NCBI GenBank assembly: GCA_964551035.1
Contig: CAZKBK010000024.1
Span: 6,773 to 70,772 of the forward strand
Length of the DNA: 64,000 nt
Direction: 5' to 3'
Origin: Chryseosolibacter sp964551035
GTDB lineage: Bacteria > Bacteroidota > Bacteroidia > Cytophagales > Cyclobacteriaceae
In this document: in pieces, positions 54,914 through 62,767 of the stretch
How positions within the stretch are numbered: the first letter of the stretch is position 1
Layout: each line of letters starts with the position of its first letter
Position numbers and translations under genes: made by a program
The notes under the pieces: model-generated
The model's database searches: none
What the model saw: only the letters and a program-made list of their open reading frames with translations
What the model was told of the DNA's origin: nothing

Positions 54914-54944
54914 CAAAAAAAAGGCTTTAGCAACCTAAAGCCTT
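54914..54944 (-). terminator. Terminator of the small lipoprotein gene
   Basis: Reverse strand: AAGGCTTTAG-GTTG-CTAAAGCCTT, a perfect 10-bp stem with a 4-nt loop, followed by eight T. It lies just before the SprT-like start codon, so it separates the two genes. Confidence 0.93.
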
Positions 54945-54969
54945 CCCGGGAAAACTGTTTTCAATTCGA

Positions 54970-55158
54970 TTACTGAATTGAGTCATTGGTTCCAGTAGTA
55001 TCTGATTCCATGCCAGTGGTGTCAGGCTCAGGTTCTACCGTAGGAGTTTCTGTTTCGGGAGTTGCGTTATCCGACTCCGTCTGCTTTTCGCCACCACCAC
55101 AGGCAACAAAAGCAAATGCGAAACCGCATACCATCAGAAGTGCCAATAATTTTTTCAT
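54970..55158 (-). CDS. Small acidic lipoprotein
   Basis: 62 residues: signal peptide MKKLLALLMVCGFAFAFVAC ending in a Cys (VAC), then GGGEKQTESDNATPETETPT and a Thr/Glu/Asp-rich, probably unstructured tail. Lipid-anchored and short; similar tails occur in many Bacteroidota surface lipoproteins. No function known. It has its own -7 box (TATATTTG) 27 nt upstream and a strong terminator downstream, so it is an independent, probably well-expressed unit. Confidence 0.8.
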   Translation of the reverse strand: MKKLLALLMVCGFAFAFVACGGGEKQTESDNATPETETPTVEPEPDTTGMESDTTGTNDSIQ

Positions 55159-55184
55159 AGTTTACAGGTTTTAAAAATTCAAGG

Positions 55185-55192
55185 CAAATATA
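55185..55192 (-). promoter_or_regulatory. Putative -7 box of the small lipoprotein gene
   Basis: Reverse strand reads TATATTTG (TAnnTTTG), with TTTG 16 nt upstream; the spacing is a little short. The start codon is 27 nt downstream. Confidence 0.6.
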
Positions 55193-55232
55193 CTAGATAT
55201 GGGCAAACCAAACGGGCGGGGTAAGAATTTTT

Positions 55233-56543
55233 TCATTTTTTTCTGAAGATTAAGCGCACGGGCACCCCTTCAAATTCAAAGTTTTCCCTGATTTTATTCT
55301 CCAGAAACCGTTGATACGACTGGGGTATGTACTGCGGAAGGTTGCAAAAGAACGCAAACGATGGAAACCGCGCATTCACTTGTGTGATGTATTTTATCTG
55401 AATCAATTTCCCTTTTGTCGACGGAGGGGGATAGCGTTCGATCTCCGGCAGTATTGCGTCGTTGATCCGCGAGGTGGGCACCTTCTTGGTTTTGTTTTCG
55501 AACACTTCCACCGACTTCTCGATCACCTGAAAGATGCGTTGCTTGTTCAACGCCGAAGCAAAGATGATCGGGACATAATCGATCGGCGCCAGCTTGTCCA
55601 CTATCTCCTTCCTGAACTTCTCCGACGTCTTTGAATCCTTTTCGATCAGGTCCCACTTGTTCACCATGATCACCATGCCCTTTCCCTGGCGTTGTGCCAG
55701 GCTGATGATGTTCACGTCCTGGGCTTCCATGCCGCGCTCGGCGTCGATAACGACAATGCACACGTCACACTCCTCGAGCGTTCGGAGGGCACGCAGCACC
55801 GAGTAAAACTCGATGTCGTCGCGCACCTTCCCCTTCTTCCGGATCCCCGCCGTGTCGATGAGGATGAAGTCCTTGCCGTACATCTTATAATGCGCGTGGA
55901 TGGCGTCGCGGGTTGTGCCGGCTTCGTCGGTGACGATACTCCGCTCGGTGCCGAGCAGCGCGTTGACGAGTGACGACTTGCCGACGTTGGGTCTGCCCAG
56001 GATGGCGATCTTCGGAATGCCGGCGTTCGGATCTTCCACGCCCTCCTGGGGAAATGTTTTTATCAGCGCGTCCAGCAGCTCGCCCGTGCCGCTGCCGTTC
56101 TCCGCGGAGATGGGAAAGATCTCGGCGTCGAGGCCCATGCCGTAAAACTCGGAAGAGCCCAGCGCCTTTTCGGTGGTGTCGGCTTTGTTGGCGGCGATGA
56201 AGAGGGGCTTGTTGGAGGTGCGGAGCACGTTGGCGAAGTCGCTGTCGAAGCCGGTGAGTCCATCCTTACAGTCGACCATGAAGATCACCGCCGACGCTTC
56301 GTCGATGGCCAGCTTCACCTGCTTCCGGATCTCGGACTCGAACTTGTCTTCGGACCCCGTCACGTAACCGCCGGTGTCGATGACGGTAAAGAACTTGCCG
56401 CACCATTCGGCGTAGCCGTAGTGCCGGTCGCGCGTAACGCCGGGGACATCGTCCATGATCGCCTGCCGTTTTTCGACGAGCCGGTTGAAGAACGTGGATT
56501 TGCCGACGTTGGGTCTGCCTACTATTGCAATGATGTTCGCCAC
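55233..56543 (-). CDS. der: Ribosome-associated GTPase Der (EngA)
   Basis: A 436-residue essential GTPase for 50S assembly with two tandem G domains and a KH-like end. First domain: AIVGRPNVGKSTFFNRL, DVPGVTRDR, DTGGYV, ANKADT. Second (about 175-345): AILGRPNVGKSSLVNALL, DEAGTTRDAIH, DTAGIRKKGK, VNKWDLI. C-terminal: IKYITQVNARFPSFAFFCNL. The start is GTG (56,541-56,543); a tandem repeat begins just 7 bp upstream. era is encoded divergently nearby, a usual Bacteroidota arrangement. Confidence 0.97.
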   Translation of the reverse strand: MANIIAIVGRPNVGKSTFFNRLVEKRQAIMDDVPGVTRDRHYGYAEWCGKFFTVIDTGGYVTGSEDKFESEIRKQVKLAIDEASAVIFMVDCKDGLTGFDSDFANVLRTSNKPLFIAANKADTTEKALGSSEFYGMGLDAEIFPISAENGSGTGELLDALIKTFPQEGVEDPNAGIPKIAILGRPNVGKSSLVNALLGTERSIVTDEAGTTRDAIHAHYKMYGKDFILIDTAGIRKKGKVRDDIEFYSVLRALRTLEECDVCIVVIDAERGMEAQDVNIISLAQRQGKGMVIMVNKWDLIEKDSKTSEKFRKEIVDKLAPIDYVPIIFASALNKQRIFQVIEKSVEVFENKTKKVPTSRINDAILPEIERYPPPSTKGKLIQIKYITQVNARFPSFAFFCNLPQYIPQSYQRFLENKIRENFEFEGVPVRLIFRKK

Positions 56544-56549
56544 GGATCA

Positions 56550-56616
56550 GGATTTACAGGATTCACAGGATTCACAGGATGACAGGATTTACAGGATGAC
56601 AGGATTCGCAGGATTA
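56550..56616. repeat. GGATTTACA-type tandem repeat abutting der
   Basis: About seven units of 8-9 bp (GGATTTACA, GGATTCACA, GGATGACA and variants) running from 7 bp upstream of the der GTG. It fills the space where the ribosome-binding site and promoter would be expected. Confidence 0.88.
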
Positions 56617-56660
56617 TGGAGATGGGATCGATTCAAAGGATCCCCGTAACTCCTTAACAC

Positions 56661-56687
56661 AAAAGGCAGCCCCTTTGGACTGCCCTT
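56661..56687 (-). terminator. Terminator of the initiator tRNA gene
   Basis: Reverse strand: AAGGGCAGTCC, short loop, GGGGCTGCCTTTT: an 8-bp stem with one G-T pair followed by T. It lies a few bases after the tRNA 3' end. Confidence 0.8.
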
Positions 56688-56692
56688 CTTCG

Positions 56693-56765
<73 letters not shown>

Positions 56766-56972
56766 ATGTATGATTGTAACTGCGTTACACCTTCTCAGGT
56801 TCCAATCCGGCAGCAAATTTTACTTTCATGCCGCAAAGGGACGACAAAAGTAGGGCGCCGGGGCCGAAAAATCAAGTAACTTCGCCAATTGTATGGCAAT
56901 GTCGCTTACTTTAATCCTCCGCCCGGCGTGCAGGCGTCCGGGAGGGCGTTGTGGATGGTGAAATGGTGACGG

Positions 56973-57024
56973 AGGTACGAGGTACGAGGTACGAGGTACG
57001 AATTACGAATGACGAATGACGAAT
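56973..57024. repeat. GTACGAG/GACGAAT heptad array abutting era
   Basis: About seven heptads (GGTACGA x4, then ATTACGA, ATGACGA x2) ending about 7 bp before the era ATG. They belong to the same heptad family as the arrays at 1575-1630 and 1815-1848. Confidence 0.88.
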
Positions 57025-57031
57025 TGATTGA

Positions 57032-57919
57032 ATGGAAAAAACGGGATTTAAGTCGGGATTCGTCAGTATTGTGGGTAAGCCCAACGTCGGGAAGTCGTCG
57101 TTGATGAACAAACTGATGGGCGAAAACCTCTCCATCATCTCGGCTAAAGCCCAGACGACGCGCCACCGCATCATGGGCATGCTCAATGGCGACGGCTACC
57201 AGATCGTCTATTCCGACACGCCCGGCATCCTCGAACCGAAGTATTCCCTCCACGAGGCGATGATGACCTACGTGAAAGTCTCCCTGCAGGACGCCGACGT
57301 CATCCTCCTCGTGGTGGAGGTGGGCGAGAAGTTCGACGAAGCCACCTACGGGCGGTTCGCGCGTTTCACCACCCCCATACTTCTGGTTATCAACAAAATC
57401 GACCTCGTCAAAGACGCCGTCCTGAAGGAAAAGACCGACATGTGGAAAAACGCCCTGCCTAACGTTGCCGGCATCATCCCCGTCTCGGCCATGACGGGCG
57501 AAAACGTGAACACCATCCTCGACCAGGTGGTGGGGCGGCTGCCCGAACACCCGGCGTATTTTCCCGCCGACGAGTTCACCGACCGCACCGAGCGCTTCTT
57601 CGCCTCGGAAATCATCCGCGAAAAGATCTTTTTCAACTACGAGCAGGAGATCCCCTACAGTTGTGAAGTGGTGATCACTTCCTTCAAAGACGAGGAAAAG
57701 ATCCTGCGCATAGCGGCCGAAATCTACGTCGAGCGGGAGTCGCAAAAGGGCATCCTCATCGGAAAGGCTGGCAGCTCGCTCAAGAAAGTAGGCATGGAAG
57801 CCCGCCAGGGCATGGAGTCGTTCTTCGGCAAGCAGGTATTCCTGGAGACCCGCGTGAAGGTGGCCGACAACTGGCGAAAGCAGCGGCAAAGATTGAAGCA
57901 ATTCGGGTATTTGGAGTAA
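57032..57919 (+). CDS. era: GTPase Era
   Basis: 295 residues; binds 16S rRNA and aids 30S maturation. G domain: SIVGKPNVGKSSLMNKLMGE (G1), SAKAQTTRHRIMG (G2), YSDTPGI (G3), LVINKIDLVKD (G4), VSAMTGEN (G5). KH domain at the end: YVERESQKGILIGKAGSSLK-KVG, then FFGKQVFLETRVKVADNWR. The start follows a heptad repeat by about 7 bp, leaving no obvious ribosome-binding site. Divergent from the initiator tRNA and der. Confidence 0.97.
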   Translation: MEKTGFKSGFVSIVGKPNVGKSSLMNKLMGENLSIISAKAQTTRHRIMGMLNGDGYQIVYSDTPGILEPKYSLHEAMMTYVKVSLQDADVILLVVEVGEKFDEATYGRFARFTTPILLVINKIDLVKDAVLKEKTDMWKNALPNVAGIIPVSAMTGENVNTILDQVVGRLPEHPAYFPADEFTDRTERFFASEIIREKIFFNYEQEIPYSCEVVITSFKDEEKILRIAAEIYVERESQKGILIGKAGSSLKKVGMEARQGMESFFGKQVFLETRVKVADNWRKQRQRLKQFGYLE

Positions 57920-58074
57920 GGGCGATGAGGGCGCTGTGGAGCGTGGGATGTTGCCGGATGGCCGGATGGCCGGGTGCCGGGTAGCCGGGCGGGCGGGGTG
58001 ATTTGGAGCGTGGAGGTTGTGGATGCTGTGGAACTTTCGCGGTGGCCGAGTGCCGATGGCATGCTTCCGAATAC
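57920..58074. other. Repeat-rich sequence after era
   Basis: No gene. The GCCGGATGGCCGG/GCCGGGTAGCCGGG run (about 57,949-57,990) is an inverted, diverged match to the CCCGGCTACCCGGCAAC part of the tandem unit that follows. Confidence 0.5.
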
Positions 58075-59175
58075 CCCACTCCCAACCCCTCTGCGTTCTC
58101 CGCGCCTCTGCGCGACAATCACGAGCGTCAGCGAGTGCCCCCGCGTTAAAAAAATCTCACCGTATCGTCCATCTCGCAGAATCCTCCCGGAGNNNNNNNN
58201 NNNNNNNNNNNNNNNNNNNNNNNNNNNNNNNNNNNNNNNNNNNNNNNNNNNNNNNNNNNNNNNNNNNNNNNNNNNNNNNNNNNNNNNNNNNNCCCCCGCG
58301 TTAAAAAAATCTCACCGTATCGTCCATCTCGCAGAATCCTCCCGGAGCGAATCCCGAAGTCCGAAGCCTGAAGTTGAGTTTAGAGTGATGAGTTTAGAAC
58401 TTAGAACGGTAAAGCTTCATGGGCGATCACCGGGGGCACAGCACCCTCGGAACTTAATCTCCAAATCAGTTCCACTCCCCCGGCTACCCGGCAACAGGCA
58501 ACCCGGCAACTTCGTAGTGCCCACAGCACCCACAGACCCCCTTCCAACCCCTCTGCGTTCTCCGCGCCTCTGCGCGACAATCACGAGCGCCAGCGAGTGC
58601 CCCCCGCGTTAAAAAAATCTCACCGTATCGTCCATCTCGCAGAATCCTCCCGGAGCGAATCCCGAAGTCCGAAGCCTGAAGTTGAGTTTAGAGTGATGAG
58701 TGACGAGTTTAGAACTTAGAACGGTAAAGCTTCATGGGCGATCACCGCGAGCGCAGCACCCTCGGAACTTAATCTCCAAATCAGTTCCACTCCCCGGCTA
58801 CCCGGCAACAGGCAACCCGGCAACTTCGTAGGCCCACAGCACCCACAGCCCCCTTTCCAACCCCTCTGCGTTCTCCGCGTCTCTGCGCGACAATCACGAG
58901 CGCCAGCGAGTGCCCCCCGCGTTAAAAAAATCTCACCGTATCGTCCATCTCGCAGAATCCTCCCGGAGCGAATCCCGAAGTCCGAAGCCTGAAGTTGAGT
59001 TTAGAGTGATGAGTGACGAGTTTAGAACTTAGAACGGTAAAGCTTCATGGGCGATCACCGCGAGCGCAGCACCCTCGGAACTTAATCTCCAAGTCAGTTC
59101 CACTCCCCCGGCTACCCGGCAACAGGCAACCCGGCAACTTCGTAGCCCCACAGCACCCACAGACCCCTTTCCAAC
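58075..59175. repeat. About 310-bp tandem repeat, broken by an assembly gap
   Basis: Units start with CTCTGCGTTCTCCGCG and contain GTTAAAAAAATCTCACCG (at 58145, 58300, 58608 and 58921; spacing 308 and 313 bp for the last three), a GAAGTTGAGTTTAGAGTGATG block, CAGCACCCTCGGAACTTAAT, and CCGGCTACCCGGCAAC. Unit-to-unit identity is very high. Open frames through it carry the same short peptides and are artefacts. Parts of the unit recur at 60297-60512. Confidence 0.92.
58193..58292. other. Assembly gap (100 N) in tandem repeat
   Basis: Exactly 100 N with the same sequence on both sides (ending AATCCTCCCGGAG before it and containing it again soon after), so the gap hides an unknown number of repeat units. 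Confidence 0.95.
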
Positions 59176-59400
59176 CCTCCGCCCGCCCTATACTAAGCCT
59201 TTGGTAAGCATATACTCAGTAAATCCTAAGCGAATACTAAGTGTTCCCTGGTGGTTTCCTCCAGGTTTCCCTTAAGTCCCCTTTAGGTTTCCCCCGAAGC
59301 TCCCTGCCGTCCCACCCGAGTCCCGCTCGAGTCTGCCCCGAGCCTCCCTCATTTTATCCCCCCGGATGACCCTGAAAAGGCCCTTTTACCGCGCTGTCCA
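59176..59400 (+). promoter_or_regulatory. Unusual leader before the lineage-specific hypothetical gene
   Basis: A run of short diverged repeats (ACTAAGCCTTTGG, ACTCAGTAAATCC, ACTAAGTGTTCCC, then GGTTTCC/CCC variants to about 59,300) with little other structure. I recall similar degenerate leaders before this protein family in other Bacteroidota, but that is memory, not shown here. Confidence 0.35.
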
Positions 59401-59476
59401 TGAAATTCCACACGCATGCGCACAACAATATAGCGGCTGCCGTCGTCTTAACGCTCGAAACCAAAGTTCCGCGACT

Positions 59477-60262
59477 ATGGCAACGTACAATAGCATTATC
59501 CAATTCAGGGGGAAAATGGGCGCGCTATCGTTTTACACCCGCAAGGGCGTTCCCTGTGTGCGCAGGGCGGGAGGGATCCCGAAAGCGCGCATGGAGACCG
59601 ATCCGTCCCTGCGCCGCATACGCGCGCACCACGACGAGTTCGCCGCGCAGTCGATGGTGTCGAAATCGTTGCGCACGTCGCTCCGTGATCTCAAGCGCTT
59701 CTGGGACGGCAAGTTTCACAACCTCCTGATGTCGGTCGGCGCGCGCATCACGGCGATGACGCCGGGCGAACACGGCAAGCGACCCCTGTCGTTGTTGATG
59801 GCCGCGACGATCCTGAAAGGACTTCCCTTCAGAAAGAAGCGGAGCTTGCTCAACTCCCTCGCCACGGAGGTTAAGACCATGCCGTCGGCGACACGCAACT
59901 GTTCACGCGTGCACCTCGAGTTCAATGATAAACAAGTCAGGCGTCCCGCCGCGGCGCACACGCACTACCGTTTCGTCCATGCCCTCGCCGTGGTGTCAGA
60001 CTTCGAATACGAGCCCGCCCTCGAAGGGTTCGTTCCCGTGGCCTACGACGTCGACAGCATCTCGGCGATATCCTGGAGCGACTACATCCCCGTTGACCAG
60101 GAGCGCGTGCAGGTCGACCTTGAGACCACGCTCCCCGCCGACCGCATTTCCGACAACGCCACCGTCGTCGAAGTGGTCGGGATGGAGTTCTACGTGCAAT
60201 GGCCCACAGGGTATGAGCCGATTACTTCCGGTAACGCGATGGAGGTTGTGGGGGTGTATTGA
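59477..60262 (+). CDS. Lineage-specific Bacteroidota hypothetical protein
   Basis: 261 residues from MATYNSIIQFRGKMGALSFY (ATG 59,477; the longer frame is unlikely). The N-terminal 110 residues follow a pattern common in Bacteroidota hypotheticals: G-x-x-G-x-x-S-F-Y, then R-x-x-G-G, K-x-R-M-x-x-D-P-S-L-R-R-I-R, and E-F-x-x-x-S-x-x-x-K-S-L-R-T-S-L. The C-terminal half is diverged and beta-rich. No signal, membrane segment or catalytic motif. It sits inside the 310-bp repeat region, with repeat parts on both sides, suggesting it travels with them. Function unknown. Confidence 0.7.
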   Translation: MATYNSIIQFRGKMGALSFYTRKGVPCVRRAGGIPKARMETDPSLRRIRAHHDEFAAQSMVSKSLRTSLRDLKRFWDGKFHNLLMSVGARITAMTPGEHGKRPLSLLMAATILKGLPFRKKRSLLNSLATEVKTMPSATRNCSRVHLEFNDKQVRRPAAAHTHYRFVHALAVVSDFEYEPALEGFVPVAYDVDSISAISWSDYIPVDQERVQVDLETTLPADRISDNATVVEVVGMEFYVQWPTGYEPITSGNAMEVVGVY

Positions 60263-60820
60263 GGGGGAAGGGTTCCTCAGACCCCTCCCAAAATCCCTCT
60301 GCGTTCTCCGCGTCTCTGCGCGACAGTCACGAGCGCCAGCGAGTGCCCCCGCGGACACCGCGCGCACAGTACCCACAATGCTCACACGCTAAAGCGCCTC
60401 TCCCCGGACCGGCAACCAGCGACGTTCCACTCCACAGCACCCTCGGAACTTAATCTCCAAATCAGTTCCACTCCCCCGGCAACCCGGCAACTTCGTAGGC
60501 CCACAGCATCCACAGAACGGTCAACTCCCAACTCCCGCACGCCTTTGACTTCTCCCCGCTGGTTCTTATCTTCGTTTCAGCCTCCGCGCCCCACCAGCGA
60601 TCAGGTCTGATCGGAAAGCCCATCGGGAGGTTTGTCATTGAAATCAACAACGCGTGTGTGACGTCGGGTGGAAACGTATTAATGCTTTGCCCGGACATGA
60701 GGATTTTGGAAGGAGGCTGTTGAAGGGTGGTCTCCGGGAAGGGTACGGCGGTTCTGTGGATAGCAGCACCTCGACATTAAACCAAATGGTGGATAGATGT
60801 ATAGGTGAATATATCCGGAT
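60263..60820. other. Gene-free interval with dispersed repeat parts
   Basis: Holds two pieces of the 310-bp unit: CTCTGCGTTCTCCGCGTCTC and its following part at 60297-60358, and CAGCACCCTCGGAACTTAAT to ACCCGGCAACTTCGTAGG at 60427-60512. From about 60,540 on the sequence is unique and no gene or integrase is seen before the first cassette boundary at 60821. Confidence 0.6.
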
Positions 60821-60827
60821 GTTAGGC
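60821..60827 (+). other. GTTAGGC core, left boundary of the cassette array
   Basis: GTTAGGC fits the integron crossover consensus GTTRRRY and lies 28 nt before the first cassette gene, like the cores before the next two genes (21 and 27 nt). No matching left arm is visible upstream, so it is either an attI-type site or a truncated attC. Confidence 0.5.
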
Positions 60828-60848
60828 GCAATGCATTAAGGTAGACCT

Positions 60849-62036
60849 ATGAAAATACTGTTAATATTTGACAAGGACTTTCCGATCAATAAGACAAAGC
60901 TTTCGAAATTCCTAAGCGGAGTGACGACAGAGATTAAATTTGAGATTTACAACAAGGATTTTTCAATTGAAGACAGTGTCATAACAAAACCAGCGACATT
61001 CAACAAAATACATCCTGAGATAGATAAAATTGAAACGTTTGACAGAGCTTTCTGTTTTACGCAAAAGCAATACATTGATAACTACTTCATTCACGAACAC
61101 AGACATTTATCAATTTTTTCCCTTTACGGTTGGAACTATCTGTCTAACCTCCCAATCTCAAATGGGGTTGTTTATTTGATTGTAGACTACATTTCACTTG
61201 ACATAAATCCTACTGATTTTAGGCATCATGAAACCACTGGTTGTATTTACGATTTTCTTTGGGACAAGAGGGGAATTGATGATGGGATGCGGCAAGCACG
61301 ATTTTGTTTGAATTGCTTGGAAAGAATATCCTCACATATTTCGGATGAGACTCAATTAAAAATATTTGAAGATTTGAAAGTATTAATGAATGAACTTTCA
61401 AACGCCTCAAAGTGGAATGCTGACATTCTAAACAAAATTGAAGAATCAACGGGAACTATTAAGAAACGCAAGACAAAATCAGGTGACGGTGTCAATATCG
61501 TAATAGCCTCACCAGGCGACACAGACGTTGAGAGGAAACTGCTTCTTGACTCTCTTGAAAGAAAATTCAGAGTTGACAACCATGAAAAGCATTGCGGAAA
61601 AAGAATAATGGTAAATGGTTGGGAAGATCTAGCATCCCAAAACGGATATGCACAAGATGTCATAAATAAAAAGATTATAGAGACTTCTGACTTTGTTATA
61701 GCAGTTTTCAAACATAAACTAGGTACGCCAACAAAGGACACAAAAACTGGGACGAAGAGAGCCGAATCAGGCACCAGTGAAGAGTTACTCCAAGCATTGG
61801 ACATTTCAAAAAACAATCATCCGATTGGAATGGCCTATTTCTTCTCGACAGCACCAGTTATATCATTAGACGCACCCGACAAAGACAAAATTGAGTCAGA
61901 GTGGAAAAGATTGACGGAATTCAAAAAATCAATTCAGGACAAGGTAATTTATAAACCTTACACCGAGCCGACAGATTTACTTTCCATCGTTCTTAAGGAC
62001 TTGGAGAAAAATATATTGGATTACATAGAGAAGTGA
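60849..62036 (+). CDS. DUF4062/TIR-like protein with novel N-terminal module (cassette 1)
   Basis: 395 residues. The C-terminal part (about 215-345) fits the DUF4062 family, a TIR-related fold: VNIVIASPGDTDVERKLLLD, NGWEDLASQNGYAQDVINKK, IIETSDFVIAVFKHKLGTPT, then SGTSEELLQAL and PIGMAYFFS. The N-terminal 200 residues are unrecognised; they carry HHETTGCIYDFLWDKRGIDD followed by ARFCLNCLERI, that is H126-H127-x4-C132 and C153-x2-C156, a possible metal site. No signal peptide. The gene is AT-rich compared with the chromosome and is bounded by integron-like sites, which points to transfer. DUF4062 and related sensors occur in defence and NLR-like proteins, so an anti-phage or signalling role is a reasonable inference, not shown. 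Confidence 0.8.
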   Translation: MKILLIFDKDFPINKTKLSKFLSGVTTEIKFEIYNKDFSIEDSVITKPATFNKIHPEIDKIETFDRAFCFTQKQYIDNYFIHEHRHLSIFSLYGWNYLSNLPISNGVVYLIVDYISLDINPTDFRHHETTGCIYDFLWDKRGIDDGMRQARFCLNCLERISSHISDETQLKIFEDLKVLMNELSNASKWNADILNKIEESTGTIKKRKTKSGDGVNIVIASPGDTDVERKLLLDSLERKFRVDNHEKHCGKRIMVNGWEDLASQNGYAQDVINKKIIETSDFVIAVFKHKLGTPTKDTKTGTKRAESGTSEELLQALDISKNNHPIGMAYFFSTAPVISLDAPDKDKIESEWKRLTEFKKSIQDKVIYKPYTEPTDLLSIVLKDLEKNILDYIEK

Positions 62037-62046
62037 ATGCACAGCG

Positions 62047-62214
62047 GCTAACAATGTGTATGTGCCATTGTGGGGGTTCATTGTAATTCGTAGTTTGTGT
62101 TTCAAAATACGTTCGGTCACCGTGGACAGTGACGGAGCAGGTTGCCAAAATCATTCCCTACGGTCATTCATTTTGGCTCCTATCCCCACAACGGCACATA
62201 CACGAACGTTAGCG
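62047..62214 (+). repeat. attC-like recombination site 1
   Basis: Left arm GCTAACAATGTGTATGTGCC, continuing ATTGTGGGG; right arm CCCCACAACGGCACATACAC, continuing GAACGTTAGC. The arms pair over two blocks (GTGTATGTGCC and TTGTGGGG) with one mismatch and extra bases, as in attC sites. It ends in the core GTTAGC (62208-62213). The 110-bp middle has smaller inverted repeats (GTCAC/GTGAC; CCAAAAT/ATTTTGG). Only 10 bp separate it from the stop of cassette 1. Confidence 0.8.
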
Positions 62215-62228
62215 CCAATTTTATTAGG

Positions 62229-62609
62229 ATGAGTACAATTGAAATAAAAAGAGAATACGGACAACTGGATACAATAAACTTTTCGCTTCGTTATATCCGG
62301 CTTACAGAGAATCAAAAGACTGAAATAGAAAAAGAATTTGACGGGACAACGGCAGACGTCAAATCCAATCTTTCAAAGACAAATGGATATGTTGTAATTA
62401 TCGACCTTGACAAATCAATTAACCCAGCGACAATACGGAAAATAAACGAACGACTGGCCATTGATGAAACAAAATTCGGGGTCTGGGTATCATTGACAAC
62501 CTATTATGACCACAGTGGACTTAGTTTTCCTGACTATGTTCTGGACTTTATAAAAATAGTGGGCGGACAGATTGATGTTTCGACAATAATGATTTCAGAG
62601 GATGAGTGA
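62229..62609 (+). CDS. Small hypothetical protein (cassette 2)
   Basis: 126 residues from the ATG at 62,229, 21 nt after the GTTAGC core; an upstream in-frame ATG would lie inside the attC-like site and is rejected. Soluble and charged, with no signal or membrane segment: MSTIEIKREYGQLDTINFSL, LTENQKTEIEKEFDGTTADV, INPATIRKINERLAIDETKF, YDHSGLSFPDYVLDFIKIVG. No family recognised. AT-rich, single-gene cassette. Confidence 0.7.
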   Translation: MSTIEIKREYGQLDTINFSLRYIRLTENQKTEIEKEFDGTTADVKSNLSKTNGYVVIIDLDKSINPATIRKINERLAIDETKFGVWVSLTTYYDHSGLSFPDYVLDFIKIVGGQIDVSTIMISEDE

Positions 62610-62617
62610 AAACTGAC

Positions 62618-62747
62618 GCTAACAAAAAGTTTATGCCAGCTGCGGGTGACGAGTAGGTATAAAGTTTAGTTTCCTTAATTTCGTTTTGCCACGTGGGATA
62701 AAGACGGGCTTCGAAAGCCGCAGCCGTCATAAACTCAAACGTTGGCG
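62618..62747 (+). repeat. attC-like recombination site 2
   Basis: Left arm GCTAACAAAAAGTTTATGCC continuing AGCTGCGG; right arm CCGCAGCCGTCATAAACTCA continuing AACGTTGGC. AGTTTATG and GCTGCGG pair between the arms. Core GTTGGC at 62741-62746. It starts 8 bp after the stop of cassette 2. Confidence 0.78.
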
Positions 62748-62767
62748 GTAATTAAATAACTTACAAA

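Noticed and set aside
57974..58612. 212-codon ORF across the N gap
   Set aside because: Encodes the same short peptides repeatedly because it reads the 310-bp satellite; also crosses the gap.
58075..59175. CRISPR array
   Set aside because: The unit is about 310 bp and identical throughout, with no unique spacers.
60654..60839. 61-codon ORF just before the cassette array
   Set aside because: No family and it runs through the GTTAGGC boundary; considered as a remnant of an integrase or cassette gene, but nothing in it supports that.
62142..62228. Longer start for the cassette 2 gene
   Set aside because: The extra 29 codons would lie inside attC-like site 1; the ATG at 62,229 fits the spacing of the other cassettes.
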